Positions 24,701 through 47,813 of a stretch of 64,000 nt of DNA are shown in pieces. Made by a program: the position numbers and the translations under genes. The notes under the pieces were generated by a model that saw only the letters and a list, made by a program, of their open reading frames with translations, did no database searches and was not told where the DNA came from. Each line of letters begins with the position of its first letter. Within the stretch, counting starts at the first letter, position 1. Source of the stretch: Flaccisagitta enflata (taxonomy: Eukaryota > Chaetognatha > Sagittoidea > Aphragmophora). Where the stretch lies: assembly GCA_965153355.1 (NCBI GenBank), contig OZ231126.1:5518001-5582000 (forward strand), written 5' to 3'.

Positions 24701-27119
24701 GAACAAATTTGGTGCTGTTTTCGAATTCGGTGATGTCTTTTGTTTTACTGACTTTCTAAGCGGGTTTTTATGTAGGGTTAGGGGAAGGGTTAGGGTTAAG
24801 GTTGGGGTTGGGGGTGGTTTTAGGGTTAGGGTTAGGGTCAGAGCTAGCGTTAGGGCAAGGTGAGAGCTGTGTTAAATACATTTCAACCCGAATCTACACG
24901 AATTAAAGCTTCGCCCAAACGGGAAAACCTGATAAAAACAAAAGATCAGTGTCGTCTTCAAAATTTTTTCCACAAATTTTCATGGAGAAAGTCCAACGAA
25001 AATGAAGGGATGATTTGCCCCTCAATTTCACTGCTGAGAGGACGGGGATTCATAGTTGATTGAAACTTGAGGAGGGCGAATATGAAGGGGATTTGATATT
25101 TAGATACAATTTTGTAGACCGAGTTCTTCAAACTTTCAAGCAATTTTTTTTCAGCACTTTCACACTAATTTATATCAATTTTGATATCACGCGACTAAAA
25201 ACCTGCTTGGCGGCATTCGACAGCTTTTTCTAAGCTCTTTCTAATGGTCACCGAATTTAGATGATTTTATGAAACTAAGCAGGCCTAAATATTATTGAGT
25301 TTGGGGGGGGGTTGAGACGGTAATTTTGAGCAAGATGGTATATGTGTACTTGTTACTTATCTGCGCGGTGTGAGAACCAAATGAATCTTGATGAGTTTTG
25401 ATCATCAGCATGAACACTCCTAAGTATATGCGTACTCTTTACTTATCTATGGGCTTGAGAACCAAATGAGTTGTGTTCATCCTAGTTTCCAAATGATTTA
25501 CAGCTAAGCATGACTTATCAGTGTTGACAGATATTATCATTACTCTTATTCCAGCTTAGTATTAACATAACTGAGCACTGTTAGATCCTTTTGACATATA
25601 GATTAGCTTGCACCCAGTCTTTTTTTGTCTTTTTATGTAAAAAATAGGGCTGCTATAATCTCGGTGTGCTATAATAGAGCTGCTATAATAACGGTTGTGC
25701 TATAATGGGCTGTGCTATTTCCGAACCTGCTATTTTGGAGGCTGCTATTTTGGATGCGCTATAATTTCATGTATCCCATAAATTGACATAATTGACATAA
25801 ATAACAGACGAGGCTGCTTGCTTCATGAGCCTCGATGTATAACATAGTAACTGCGCCAATATTGTCACGCAATTTGAGCGCTGATGAATTTATTTCCATC
25901 CTGCACTAACATATATGGCATGGCCATGAAAATTCCCCTGGCCTGGCCTGGTTATGGCGACCTTAACAAAAAGAGAGATCGAGTCTAGTCTGCGCCAATG
26001 AGCTGAGTTGCTGCTCAGCAAGATTCCTGTCGTTTTGTAGCGGTTAAATCGCACTGTTTTCATCACTGTTTTGTTAAGCACGATTTAGAAAAAGTTCTTT
26101 TTGTTTAAATCCCTTTTAAAAAGTTATATCTTCCAACCCTCTCTCTTCATTCCAACCCCCTTTACTGATTCCCCCTTCAGGCGAATACATTTCGACTGCT
26201 GAGTTTTTGTCTTCGTCTTCTGAGGATGACTGGGAAGTGGCCAATCAAGTCGTTCCTACTGAAAAGATCCCCGAGAAGATCAGAGTCACAGAATCCATCT
26301 GCACAAGCTGGCAGGTATGTGTACAGGATGATGTGTATGTGCAGGTGTAATCTTATACTTAAAATCCATCTGCATAAGCTGGCATGTATGTGGAGATAAA
26401 GTGTCCAGCACTGAGTGATTGTTTGAGGATTGTTGGAAGATTGTTTAAGGATTGTTGATATGATGAAGAACAAAGATTGTCACTGAACATTAATATTGAA
26501 TGTTTGATAGTGCTGATGGTTTATTCTGTAGAATGGTCTATCAAGGGGTGGCTGATTTGTACAGGCGTGTGTCTTTGTTGTTTGTTTGTTGTTCTTTGTT
26601 TCTTTTGGTTTGTTTTCTTTATTGGGTATTATCGAAGCCGCAGGTCCGTACATTCAAGAATGGCGTGTCTGCTTTGTTTTCCTTTCCCTCCTTTTGTCCC
26701 TCAAAAGTCTTTGATTTGTTACCTTCAAGCATGTGTCAATGTTTTGTTTTGTTTTTGTTACGATTTCTTCCTCTCAACGTGATACCAACAGTCCAAATAA
26801 AAGATGAAACCACAAAAATGTTTTTGAAAGAAAGATCGAATTTGATACTGATAAGCTATTCGGCGGTTTTTAACGTGCATCTAGGAAGTTAGCAAAAACA
26901 AAAGAATCAGGGGGAATGAGTTTTGGTTTAGGGGATTACAGAGGGCGGAGGAATGGGAGGAAAAGGATACGGGAATTCTAGGGGCGGAAGAACAAGTTTT
27001 CATGAGGGTTTTTTGGGGGATGAAGTTTCGGAAGTAATTCGAGAAGTGGAGTCAAAAATGTTTAGATTTTCGAGGACAAAAATAAAAAGACGGGGAAAGA
27101 CAGCTGGAATTGGCAGTAG

Positions 27120-27201
<82 letters not shown>

Positions 27202-27280
27202 TGGAGAAGTGTATATGACAGGCAAAATAGTATGATGTGGTTGCGTTGTGCGAACAATGTAAATGTGATGCGGTTTCGCA

Positions 27281-27323
<43 letters not shown>

Positions 27324-27772
27324 CGATTTGATGATGATGTTCCTCTGCAACATCCTGACATGACATATGTTTTCACACAACAGCAACAATCAGCAACATC
27401 ATGCCATGACAGCCACTTCCGCACAACAGATACATCAGAACATAACAGCGACATCTTCCCACTTAAATCATCCTAACATTTCCACACTACCGCAAAGTGA
27501 TCGACATTTTCAGGCTTTACCGCTTTTGAGCACTGAAACCAACTCTTTGAGGTTAAATAGTCCTTGGCCATATATCCAAATACAAGTAAATCATGTATCC
27601 CAAGTAAAGCATTCAGCAAATGACTTTCACAGGAAGTTTTCCGAGTTTGAAATGTTTACGACGAAAGACTCAAAGACGAAAAAATCAAAAATATTTGGCC
27701 TTGACGAAACCGATACAATTCAAACCGCAGGAATGATACGGAAATTTATGGACAGCTGAAGTATTCTTTGAG

Positions 27773-27838
<66 letters not shown>

Positions 27839-27860
27839 AACAACAACAACAACAACATGT

Positions 27861-27913
<53 letters not shown>

Positions 27914-28018
27914 GTAATGATGATGATGATGACGATGATGATGATGATGACGAGGATGATGACTGTAAGCATTCTGGTGATGCTCTCGATGATAAGAGGG
28001 TTTTGCAAAGGGCGAAGG

Positions 28019-28082
<64 letters not shown>

Positions 28083-28179
28083 TGTGGAGAAGTGTATTTG
28101 ACAGGCACAGGTATGATGTTGTTGCGTTGAGCGAACAATGTAAATGTGATGCGGTTTTGCTATGATGATGATGATGATA

Positions 28180-28219
<40 letters not shown>

Positions 28220-28665
28220 CGACGATTTGATGATGATGTTCCTCTGCAACATCCTGACATGACATATGTTTTCACACAACAGCAACATCATGCCATGACA
28301 GCCACTTCCGCACAACAGATACATCAGAACATAACAGCGACATCTTCCCACTTAAATCATCCTAACATTTCCACACTACGGCAAAGTGATCGACATTTTC
28401 AGACTTTATCGCTTTTGTGCACTGAAACCAACTCTTTGAGGGTGAAATAGTCCTTGGCCATATATCCAAATACAAGTAAAGCATGTATCCCAAGTAAAGC
28501 ATTCAGCAAATGACTTTCACAGCAAGTTTTCCGAGTTTGAAATGTTTACGACGAAAGACTCAAAGACGAAAAACTCAAAAATATTTGGCATTGACGAAAC
28601 CGATACAATTCAAACCGCAGGAATGATACGGAAATTTATGAATAGTCGAAATATTCTTTGAGACC

Positions 28666-28741
<76 letters not shown>

Positions 28742-28801
28742 CCAACAACAACAACAACAGCGGAAAAGATGATGACGATGCTGACGATGACGATAACGAT
28801 A

Positions 28802-28868
<67 letters not shown>

Positions 28869-30796
28869 CGATGATGACGGAAAGCATGCTGGTGATGCTC
28901 TCGATGATAAAAAAATTTTGCAAGGGGCGTAGGGTAAAATAGAGAGACTTGGGCTTGGCATTCAGAAATTAGTTTTAAACGTAAGAAAACGCACTGGATC
29001 GAGAAAGAGACTATCAATAGAATTTGACCTTTTCAAATGACCGAGATAAATTTGAGGTTCGAAATCAAATAAAATTCTTTCATCTATTGAGTTTAACGAA
29101 AAATAAGAGAGAGATCATTAAACTTGATTATTAAAGTGCAGACTAGTTTTAACCCTCTTCATAGCCCACTTTTGTTGTGGTGAGTTTTTAAATGTTTGGG
29201 TACAGTAAAACCTCGCTGGACCGCTACAACGGATCCAAGAATAACAAAAATCCGTCTGTAACAGACAAAACATCGGTCTCTCCGGATCATTTCTTTTTGT
29301 TGGATGAAATTCATAAGTCCCCTGCCGTCCGTTATTGTTTGCGGTGTGAAACTGTATCAATGATTGCACTCAAGAATGTACTTAAGAAAAGGTCCCTTTT
29401 AAGGTTGTTAATGCATCCAGAAAAAAATCTCTGGGTGTGTTGTTATCGGTTTGGCCCAAACCGTTTCGGTGGATGATTGAACTCAGAAAAGTTTCCCCGA
29501 TTTTGAGTTTTGAGGGATGAATGTACTTTTGCTCCTGAAATGGTTCTTTCGAGTTTTCTTGTCGTTTTTGTGCCTGGAAAATGTCTGCTTATCATCTTCA
29601 TCACGTCATCCTACTTTCTTCAGCTTTCTCTCTCTCTGTCTCTCTCTCTCTCTCTGTCTCTCTCTCTCTCTGTCTCTCTCTCATTGAGCTGCCCGGCAAC
29701 TTCTATGAGAAATCTATTATGGCCCAAGCAAGAATCAAAGCCAAGCTTGTAAAAGATTCACTAAACAGGGACCACGCTGACAAATACCTTGCAAAGCCAC
29801 AACATGGTGCATTTGCCCGCTTATTAAATGACAATGAGGCAGACGTGAAGCAATCCTTTGCGTGGTTGAAAAAGTGCCACTTAGATCCACACACTGAGAG
29901 CTATATCTGTGGTGCTCAGGAGCTTGCAGTTATTACTAAAGTCCATGAAAAACGCATCCTGAAGAATAGCTCTGATGACCTTTGCAGAGTTTGTAAAAAG
30001 GACCCAGAATCGATCTTCCATATCTTAGGGGCCTGTGATGTACTTGCAAAGCGGGAATACTTTACTCGACACAACAACATTTGCAAATATCTCCATTACA
30101 AAATCATGAATCACTACCAAGTCAAAACAGGTGACAACTGGTTCCATCATGAACCAGATGATGTTGTTCTCAACGACAAATGTGAGATCATCTATGATCA
30201 AGTTATAGCAACCACAAGGCCTGTTGGAGCTAATCGCCCTGACATCATTGTAAAGGATAAGACAACTAAGAATGCACTCATTATTGACGTTTCTTGCCCG
30301 GTTGACACAAATATCGGAAAGAAAGAACGGGAAAAAGTGGGCAAATATGCTGGTCTAAAGGGGGAACTACAGAGGATGTGGGGTATGAAAGCAGAAATTG
30401 TCCCTATTATTGTGGGTGGGCTTGGAGCTATTACAAAAAACCTGGGTGACGAACTTACCAAAGTCCCTGGCCATCCAGACCGCTTCATGTGCCAAAAAAT
30501 TTGCCTCCTTGGATCTAAGAAGATCCTCCAAGACGTTTTAAAGAGAAGATAAAGAGCAAGCCCAAAGAACACCCTTTTCGCCAAGCCCAAGAAAACAACA
30601 ACCCTCCAAGACAGTTTCTAAGACAGTTGCCAAGTCAGTTTTTAAGACAGTTTTTCAGACAGGTTTTAAGACAGCCCCTTAAACAGCATTAATCTCCTAT
30701 GAGGACAAGCGCTCTTCCGGAGAAACGAACAATGCGCCCATAGCTGTGACTTTGGTGATGATTCTTCAATATATCATATTTTCCTCTCTCTCTCTC

Positions 30797-30864
<68 letters not shown>

Positions 30865-31457
30865 TGCACACAAACCATATCGGACAGGAATTCCCATAAT
30901 TCACCCAAAAAAAAAAAGAAGGCAAAAAACCGTTTTCAATAACATCATTTTCTCCTCATTTCTTCCCCTTCTTTTCCAACCAGCAACCCCTCATCCCTCT
31001 TTAAACACCCCCTCAACTTATCTCCCCCTTTTTCGCACCCCTCCCGCCCTCCACAATATCCGCCACGACCAACCCCTGCTACCCCAATATCTTCCATTCT
31101 TCCACCTCCCGCTAAAACCCGCAAACACCCCCGCCACCTCCACCCCATCACCTCTTTCCACCCCCTCCCAACCCCCCCCCCCTCTTTTTCCAGGGCTCTC
31201 GTCGTCTGACTTTGACTTGTCCATCCTCGGACTACCGCATCGAAGTAATCCGTTCTTTCTACGGTTGGTCCAAGTCGGAGTCCGTCTGTCACCAAGTCGC
31301 CGGTGACACATATTGTCAAATCAGCGAAGGTGACGTGGCCAGCCGTTGCGACGGTGAAAGTTCATGTCAATTCTGGGCCGATGCCTCGGGCTGGCTCATT
31401 GGCTGTCACGGACTCCACGATTTCCTTCAAGTGGATTTCTTCTGCGTCCGATCGTGA
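19363..31457 (+). CDS. type II membrane protein with SUEL/rhamnose-binding lectin domain
   Basis: Exons 19363-19836, 20379-20904, 26181-26314 and 31194-31457 join with matching phases (0, 1, 0) into 465 residues. Residues 1-158 are an acidic cytosolic tail with tyrosine motifs YNEI (38), YDDV (44) and YSEI (91) and a repeated VDEVKL/VDDVKL segment. Six arginines (172-177) precede one hydrophobic helix (about 178-199), so the N terminus should be inside. A low-complexity acidic stalk follows. Residues 374-465 form the lectin domain: eight cysteines (374, 387, 410, 419, 430, 436, 449, 462) with the family order beginning LTLTC. The sugar-site motifs are altered: YGR is YGW (401-403) and DPC is IGC (447-449), so binding of rhamnose or galactose is doubtful. 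It may be an adhesion or recognition receptor; the tyrosine motifs suggest endocytosis or signalling (inference). Extra exons in the large introns cannot be excluded. Confidence 0.8.
19837..20220 (+). repeat. 89-bp tandem repeat that copies the exon 1 splice donor
   Basis: The donor CACAAAAG/GTCGGT at 19837 is repeated at 19926, 20015 and 20104, and once in decayed form (GGCGGG) at 20193. Every step is exactly 89 bases. Units alternate between two variants (GTCCAATTAATTGCC and GACCAATTGAATGCC), so the higher unit is 178 bp. The copies are preceded by a pyrimidine tract (CCATTCCTTCTTCAC). Using a distal donor would run into the stop at 19879-19881 and give a tail-only protein. Confidence 0.9.
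21625..21700. repeat. (GA)n microsatellite
   Basis: Uninterrupted GA run preceded by a short (ATG)n at 21561-21596. Confidence 0.95.
21840..23393. repeat. (TTACATAC)n satellite, about 1.5 kb
   Basis: An 8-base unit with frequent 4-base insertions and deletions (TTAC or ATAC doubled), T-to-C variants and no other sequence. The 311-residue open frame in it (YLHTYILT repeats) is a by-product. Confidence 0.95.
23500..23977 (-). mobile_element. HINE-like element, AAAGTACCCT-core subfamily
   Basis: Minus strand: TTTTTTAGTCGCGTGCACGC, a GTCGGTC microsatellite, CACATTTTTGAAATTATG, then many copies of a 10-bp unit AGGGTACTTT. The same core occurs in the copy at 46841-47316. The distal end is unclear. 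Confidence 0.6.
24250..24577. mobile_element. right half of a TA-type palindromic MITE
   Basis: It ends TGTTACAACTGTGTTGGTAC ACCCTG followed by TA, like the right end of the element at 52287-53061 (TGTTACAACTGACATGGGAC ACCCTG/TA), and shares GGGACCAATC and TTTAGAAATG-type blocks with that family. I do not find a left terminus. Confidence 0.5.
24731..24950 (+). repeat. dispersed repeat carrying TTAGGG array, copy 1
   Basis: Flanks GATGTCTTTTGTTTTACTGA and GCCCAAACGGGAAAACCTGA enclose an irregular GGGTTAGGG/GGTTGGGG array (about 24775-24855). The same flanks occur at 58892-59112, so this is an interspersed family and not a chromosome end. Confidence 0.8.
26950..28960 (+). repeat. 0.88-kb tandem duplication with microsatellites
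   Basis: GATGTGGAGAAGTGTAT occurs at 27199 and 28081, and the sequence after each is collinear for about 850 bases (CCTCTGCAACATCCTGACAT, CATCAGAACATAACAGCGAC, and so on). Each unit contains (GAT)n, unique sequence, (AAC)n, (GAT)n and (GA)n blocks whose lengths differ. It lies in intron 3 of the SUEL-domain gene. The unique parts do not keep a common open frame. Confidence 0.85.
29200..29480. mobile_element. possible Tigger/pogo-like transposon fragment
   Basis: TACAGTAAAACCTCGCTGGA resembles the terminal sequence of Tigger/pogo-type Tc1-mariner elements, followed by decayed sequence. The other end is not found. Confidence 0.3.
29627..29685. repeat. (CT)n/(CTGT)n microsatellite
   Basis: It abuts the truncated retrotransposon. 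Confidence 0.9.
29689..30552 (+). pseudogene. 5'-truncated non-LTR retrotransposon, C-terminal zinc knuckle and RLE nuclease
   Basis: About 287 codons are open from a (CT)n boundary to the stop at 30550-30552. They show a C-x2-C-x8-H-x4-C knuckle (CRVC...H...C, about 29986-30039) and shortly after it a RHNNIC segment. A PD-(D/E)xK-like part follows, RPDIIV (about 30235) then IIDVSCP (about 30282). This order is that of the C terminus of R2/NeSL-type elements, which nick the target with a restriction-like endonuclease. The reverse transcriptase domain is absent, so the copy is dead by truncation but otherwise intact, hence fairly young. It sits in intron 3 of the SUEL-domain gene in the same orientation, followed by AAGACAGTTT repeats (30610-30680). 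Confidence 0.7.
30784..30858. repeat. (CT)n microsatellite
   Basis: CT run with CTGT interruptions, followed at 30950-31190 by a long C-rich/pyrimidine tract leading to the exon 4 acceptor. Confidence 0.9.
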
Positions 31458-31935
31458 TTAATTAATATGCTTAAATGTTCTTTCATTTTAATTGTTGATT
31501 TATTTTACTGGTTATACGATGTTGGATTATTTTCATGAAAATTGTTGATTATTTTTTTTTAATCTTTGCGAGGACTTTACTGAAAAGTTTGTAAGTAGAC
31601 CTTCATAAACCTTTTTGTCTCAAGGGTAAATTTGAATTTTTTTCAAGAACAAGTTCCCATTTATACAAAAGTAAGTTACGTTTCTGGTTTTTTTTTATAC
31701 CCCCCCCCCCCCAAAAAAGAGTCTGAGAAAAAAAAATATTGATCCTCATGTTTCTCTATTGTTGCTTATCGCTATTAAAACAGCTTTTGATATGTTCAGT
31801 GATAGAATTTAACATGAAATGTTAAATTCTCTTGTTTTCATCACAAATCTCTTGACGACGAGAGGCTTAGAGAGAAAGAAAAGTTTTCCCTTCACTTCTT
31901 ATTTAAAGATAAAGAATTAAGATCTTTTTTCTTTC

Positions 31936-32155
31936 TTTTTAGTCGCGTGCTACGCGATTCTACAACCCGCTTTGTCGGTCCGTCGGTCCGTCCGTCCGTC
32001 TGTTGGTCCGTTGGTCTGTCCGTCACACTTTACTTTTTTTGGGTTTTTTGCGGTCTTTGGCCTCACTGCACCTGCCCAAATGATTGAGTGACCTCAAATA
32101 CAGCCCCTGCCCACCCGCACGCGACTGGGGTTGCCGTGTATCCGGCCTTGTTTTT
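31936..32155 (+). mobile_element. HINE-like element, full copy
   Basis: A good reference copy: TTTTTAGTCGCGTGCTACGC, GTCC array, CACTTTACTTTTTT, CTGCCCAAATGATTGAGTGA, 3' motif GCACGCGACT, tail TTGCCGTGTATCCGGCCTTG. The 5' AGTCGCGTGC and 3' GCACGCGACT are exact inverted copies. Confidence 0.8.
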
Positions 32156-33960
32156 CTTGAAGGGAGAAAAACGGAAGCAGACTAGAGGTCGCATGTTTTA
32201 AAATTGTTTATTCCGAATTCAAAATTCAAAGATGTCTGGTCATGGTCCAAGTTTAGTCTGAGTTTTAATAAGAGAAGAAAAAGGGTTTTGAATTAGAAAC
32301 GGCATGCATAAATGGGTCTTGAGAATCGAGATATACAATTGACCTTTTCCATGAGTGAACTTCCGTTTGACTTCTGAAGTTCTGATGGTCTCATGATAAT
32401 TAAGCACAAATGGCTATTGATAATCACTTTCATTTACAAGAAATAAATGGTTAAATGAACTCGACTTGTTGATGTTAATTGTTTAAAATTGGACGCTGGT
32501 AGATTTATAGTCGTTGTTATTCCTCCCCCCCCTTCCGCCTTCCCCCACCTCCCCCCATGTTCCCAATATTGTGTATCCCACCACAAGTCTGCAGTCAAAC
32601 ACTCCCCCCCCCCAGCCTCCCCCCCCCATCCCCCCACATGCGTCCTTTCTGGACAATTAAGGAGAATATCACCAATTTTCACACTTTCACTGTACATATG
32701 AATACACAATTTTATGTCGAATTAGTTGTTAGTAATTTGTTAATAAAATTCAAACTAAAGCGCGTTAAGAGCCCTCAAATGACTTGTTTTTTTTTCCTTA
32801 GCGATCTTAAAATTTAGGCTTAATCGAACAGACTAACAGGGAACCCATCCGTTCAATCTTAGGGACGGCACAGTTACTTATTTTCCTCTTTTATCTATTG
32901 ATATGTCATAGGCACAATTACCTCTTGAAACCCCTGATGAGAATTAGATTTTAGACATGCATGGAATGGGGTTTTAGGTAGGTATTTGTTTGGTAAAAAT
33001 GTAAACCGGAGATAGTTAACACAAGTCGGAGTGCAAACGAAGACAAAAATTGATTTTCAGTCACAAAAAACTATTATATCTAGCTATTGTAGAAGATAAA
33101 AAGTTTTGAAATCAAAATTTTTATATTCCAGATTACTTGAAATGTTTGCTTAATACTTTTACAAATGTTAATGTCTTTATTCAGGTATTCCCTGATGAAG
33201 GCCGTTTGGTCGAAATATATTGGGAGAATTATTCATGTACTTTGAGAATATCAAGAAAAAATTACCAAACAACAAATTTTTATTGTATGTTCATAAAGAC
33301 TAAAGTTAGTCAATAAAACAAGACAATTTTTCAAAAAAATGAGAGGAAAAGTTCAAAAAGTTGCTGGGTAAAATTATAATTCCGCTTCAGGATGCAAAAT
33401 TTTGTATTTCTAAATACATGGCCCTCATCTCATAAGTCTTTAGAAAGACGCCATGTTTTTTAAAAAGGACGCCTTTTAAATCTCTAAGCAAAATTATAAT
33501 CTTAAACAAGACATGTCAGATTGTAAAAGAAGATTTTTCTTTAAAAATCCTTTTTTTCTGACCTTTATCTTTACATTTCATAGTTACTTTAGACACAAAA
33601 ATGATTTTAATGCAAAAATATTTTAATCATAAACTAATGAACATTTTTCATCAATGAAATATGCAAATTTACTATATCTATGATGTTAGAAAAAATTGTG
33701 TTGACCGATCAAATTTTGTCTTTGATTGCACCCCGACACAAGAGAGAACATCAAAGACCCCGTTTTCTGGAAATTGTAGCATCAATTACAGAAAAGGCAA
33801 ATTTATCTTGTTTTTTTTTCATATTGCAAAAGGGACCTAAGAGAGGCATAATCGTTCATAGCGCTGAATTTGGGGTTTTCAATGAAGATCTACAATGTTG
33901 AAATAAAGTGATAGGATTAAGGTAGGTTTGGAACCATGAAAACTGACATATACAAAAAAA
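32156..33960. other. no gene seen; C-rich patch and a hammerhead-like core
   Basis: It holds a C-rich low-complexity patch (32524-32640) and AT-rich unique sequence. At 33192-33216, CTGATGA, a GGCC/GGTC stem and GAAA resemble a hammerhead core. I find no downstream exon of the androglobin-like gene here. Confidence 0.4.
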
Positions 33961-33967
33961 GACTTAC

Positions 33968-45713
<11,746 letters not shown>

Positions 45714-46311
45714 CTGGTATTTGGAAAAAAAAGTCACGAAAGCATTACAGATGGTTAGCGAAACCCGTTGCCCCATGTTTTGTATTTGTATTACTTAATG
45801 TTTAATATCAACAAGGCAGCACCTCTGGCAAGGCAACTTATTTATGATTTCACACAGAGCGATCTTTGTTCCGATTTTTGGTGGACATCACCAAATACTT
45901 TGAAATTTAAGGGCAATATAAATTATAAACACTATATTCAACGCTTATACAGGAGGCTCAAGTGGCTGTTTCAAACCAGAGCGGGCTGATTGGCTGTCTG
46001 AAAGTAGAACTCCTAAGGCTGAATTTTGGATTTTTAGATTTGTGCTGCACAACTCTATAAGCTACTTTCATTTCAATTTCAGGGTTCAAAGGATTTAAGG
46101 ATTAAGCAGTTAATTTGGCTGAGCAAGTATGTAGGCTTATCTGAGAGCTCAGGGTAAAGTTAAGGCTTTGATTATGATGAGTATTGCACTGTTGTAGTAG
46201 TTGAGGCATATTAAATAGTTAAATTTGTCTTACAATCTGATCAAAAGAAAAAAAAAGAATCTTTGTAGGACTTAATCAGGCTTGTGGCAAGGAAATGGAT
46301 ACCATACGACT

Positions 46312-46466
46312 AAAAAAACAAGGCCAGATACACGGCAATCTAAATGGACGGTCGGGCAGGAGCGGTAATGCAAAAACCGCTCGGAATTCAACAAAATTTG
46401 TTACGGACCTACCAACCTACCAACTGACACAGCAATTTATAGAGTCGCGTGTCCGCGACTGAAAAA
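46312..46466 (-). mobile_element. HINE-like element
   Basis: Minus strand: CAGTCGCGGACACGCGACT, CTATAAATTGCTGTGTC, GTTGGTAGGTTGG, tail GCCGTGTATCTGGCCTTGTT. The 3' inverted motif has decayed (CCATTTAGA). Confidence 0.7.
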
Positions 46467-46585
46467 GACGCACTTTTGGATGGCTTATTTTACCTATGAA
46501 TCAAAGAAAAACCTATCAAAATTTAAAGTCATCTGAAAGCCCTTTGAAAGTACTTTCATTTGACGCCAATCTGGTATTGCTATCA

Positions 46586-46753
46586 TTTTTAGTTGCGGAC
46601 ACGCAACTCTATAAGAGGCTTTGTCCGTCCGTCCGTTGGTCGGTTGGTCGGTTGGTCAGTTGGTCCGTCACACTCAAGTTGAAAAGCGGGAAAACGCGCA
46701 TTTTGGCCCCTGCCCACCCGTCCGCAACTGATGGCCGTGTATCTGGCCTTGTT
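46586..46753 (+). mobile_element. HINE-like element, short type
   Basis: 5' AGTTGCGGACACGCAACT and 3' GTCCGCAACT match exactly as inverted copies; tail GGCCGTGTATCTGGCCTTGT. Confidence 0.8.
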
Positions 46754-46840
46754 CGTTTGGAAGGCATTAGTTTGAGTGAAAATGTTGCCCATTTCAGTTT
46801 TGCAATCCCTATGTAAAAATTCACTTTAGCAAATTAGTGC

Positions 46841-47316
46841 TTTTTGGTTGCGTGCACGCAACTCTACACCTTGCCTTATCGGTCGGTAGGTCGGTTGGTC
46901 TGTCCGTCCGTCCATAACATTTTTGAAATTAAGACTTTTTAAGGTCTTTTAAGGTAATTTAAGGTACTCTAGGGTATTTCAGGGTACTTTAGGGTACTTT
47001 AGGGTACTTTAGGGTACTTTAGGGTACTTTAGGGTATTTAAGTTTTTCTAGGTACTTTAGGGTACTTTCAGATATTTTTGGGTACTTCTAGGTATTTTTG
47101 AGTATTTAGGGTATTTTTGGGTATTTTTGGGTGTTTTTGAGTGTTTTTGAGTGTTTTTGGGTGTTTTTGGGTATTGTATTGTACCAATGTTATATCGATA
47201 TTGCATCGAAATTGTATCGCATTGTATCAATACATATTGCGTGGCCTTGGGGGGAGGAACTCTTTTGTTTGTCATTTCCAGACGCACGCGACTGTTGCCC
47301 TCTTGGGCTTGTTTTT
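46841..47316 (+). mobile_element. HINE-like element with GGGTACTTTA core
   Basis: 5' GGTTGCGTGCACGCAACTC, GTCGGTAGG microsatellite, then AGGGTACTTT units grading into GGGTATTTTT and GAGTGTTTTT units (46960-47170), a block with ATATTGCATCGAAATTG, and a 3' GCACGCGACT. The end motif is one substitution from the 5' motif. Confidence 0.7.
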
Positions 47317-47458
47317 TGGCAAGGCTCTAGCTGTTTGAGATACAGAGCTGGGATCGGTCAAGATTGAAAAAATTTTATTAAGTCTCTCAAAATGTTTTCT
47401 TTAAGAAAAATTGATATTAATTTTCATACCTGTTTTATCAATTTAAAAACAGGTGCGT

Positions 47459-47813
47459 CTTTTTAGTCGCGTGCACGCGACTCTACAACCCGCTTTGTCC
47501 GTCCGTCGGTCCGTCGGTCCGTCCGTCGGTCCGTCACACTTTACTTTTTTATCATACTTTAAGTTATTTCTAGTCATTCTAAGTCATTCTAAGTCATTCT
47601 AAGTCATTCTAAGTCATTCTAAGTCATTCTAAGTCATTCTAAGTTATTTTAAGTCACTTAAGTCAAATAGGTCAAAGTAGTCATTTCAGACATTTTAGGT
47701 CTTTTTAAGTCATTTAAAGCTGTCTTAAGTCATTTTAAGTCATCCTGAGTCAATAAAAGTCATCTTAAGTTATTTATGTCTCGCACGCGACTTATAGGTG
47801 TTGGCCTTGTTCT
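47459..47813 (+). mobile_element. HINE-like element with AAGTCATTCT core
   Basis: 5' AGTCGCGTGCACGCGACT, GTCCGTCGG array, CACACTTTACTTTTT, then a 10-bp array TAAGTCATTC (about nine good copies plus variants), 3' GCACGCGACT, tail GTTGGCCTTGTT. A broken copy of this subfamily is at 55090-55222. Confidence 0.75.

Larger units (their letters stand above)
21223..25776. mobile_element. 4.55-kb element with about 125-bp terminal inverted repeats
   Basis: The left end (21223-21355) and right end (25648-25776) are inverted copies, rich in the motif TATAGCA (for example AAATTATAGCGC near each tip). An 8-bp direct repeat, CATAAATT, flanks the element at 21215-21222 and 25777-25784, as expected of a target-site duplication of the hAT or a similar DNA-transposon class. 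No transposase frame exists; the interior is satellite plus other repeats. It lies in intron 2 of the SUEL-domain gene. Confidence 0.8.

Noticed and set aside
24775-24855. Telomere or interstitial telomere scar
   Set aside because: The same flanks occur at 58892-59112, so it is an interspersed repeat.
32434-32709. Minus-strand exon continuing the androglobin-like gene (reading NCPERTH)
   Set aside because: The only workable phase does not match the preceding exon's phase 0, and the rest is C-rich low complexity.
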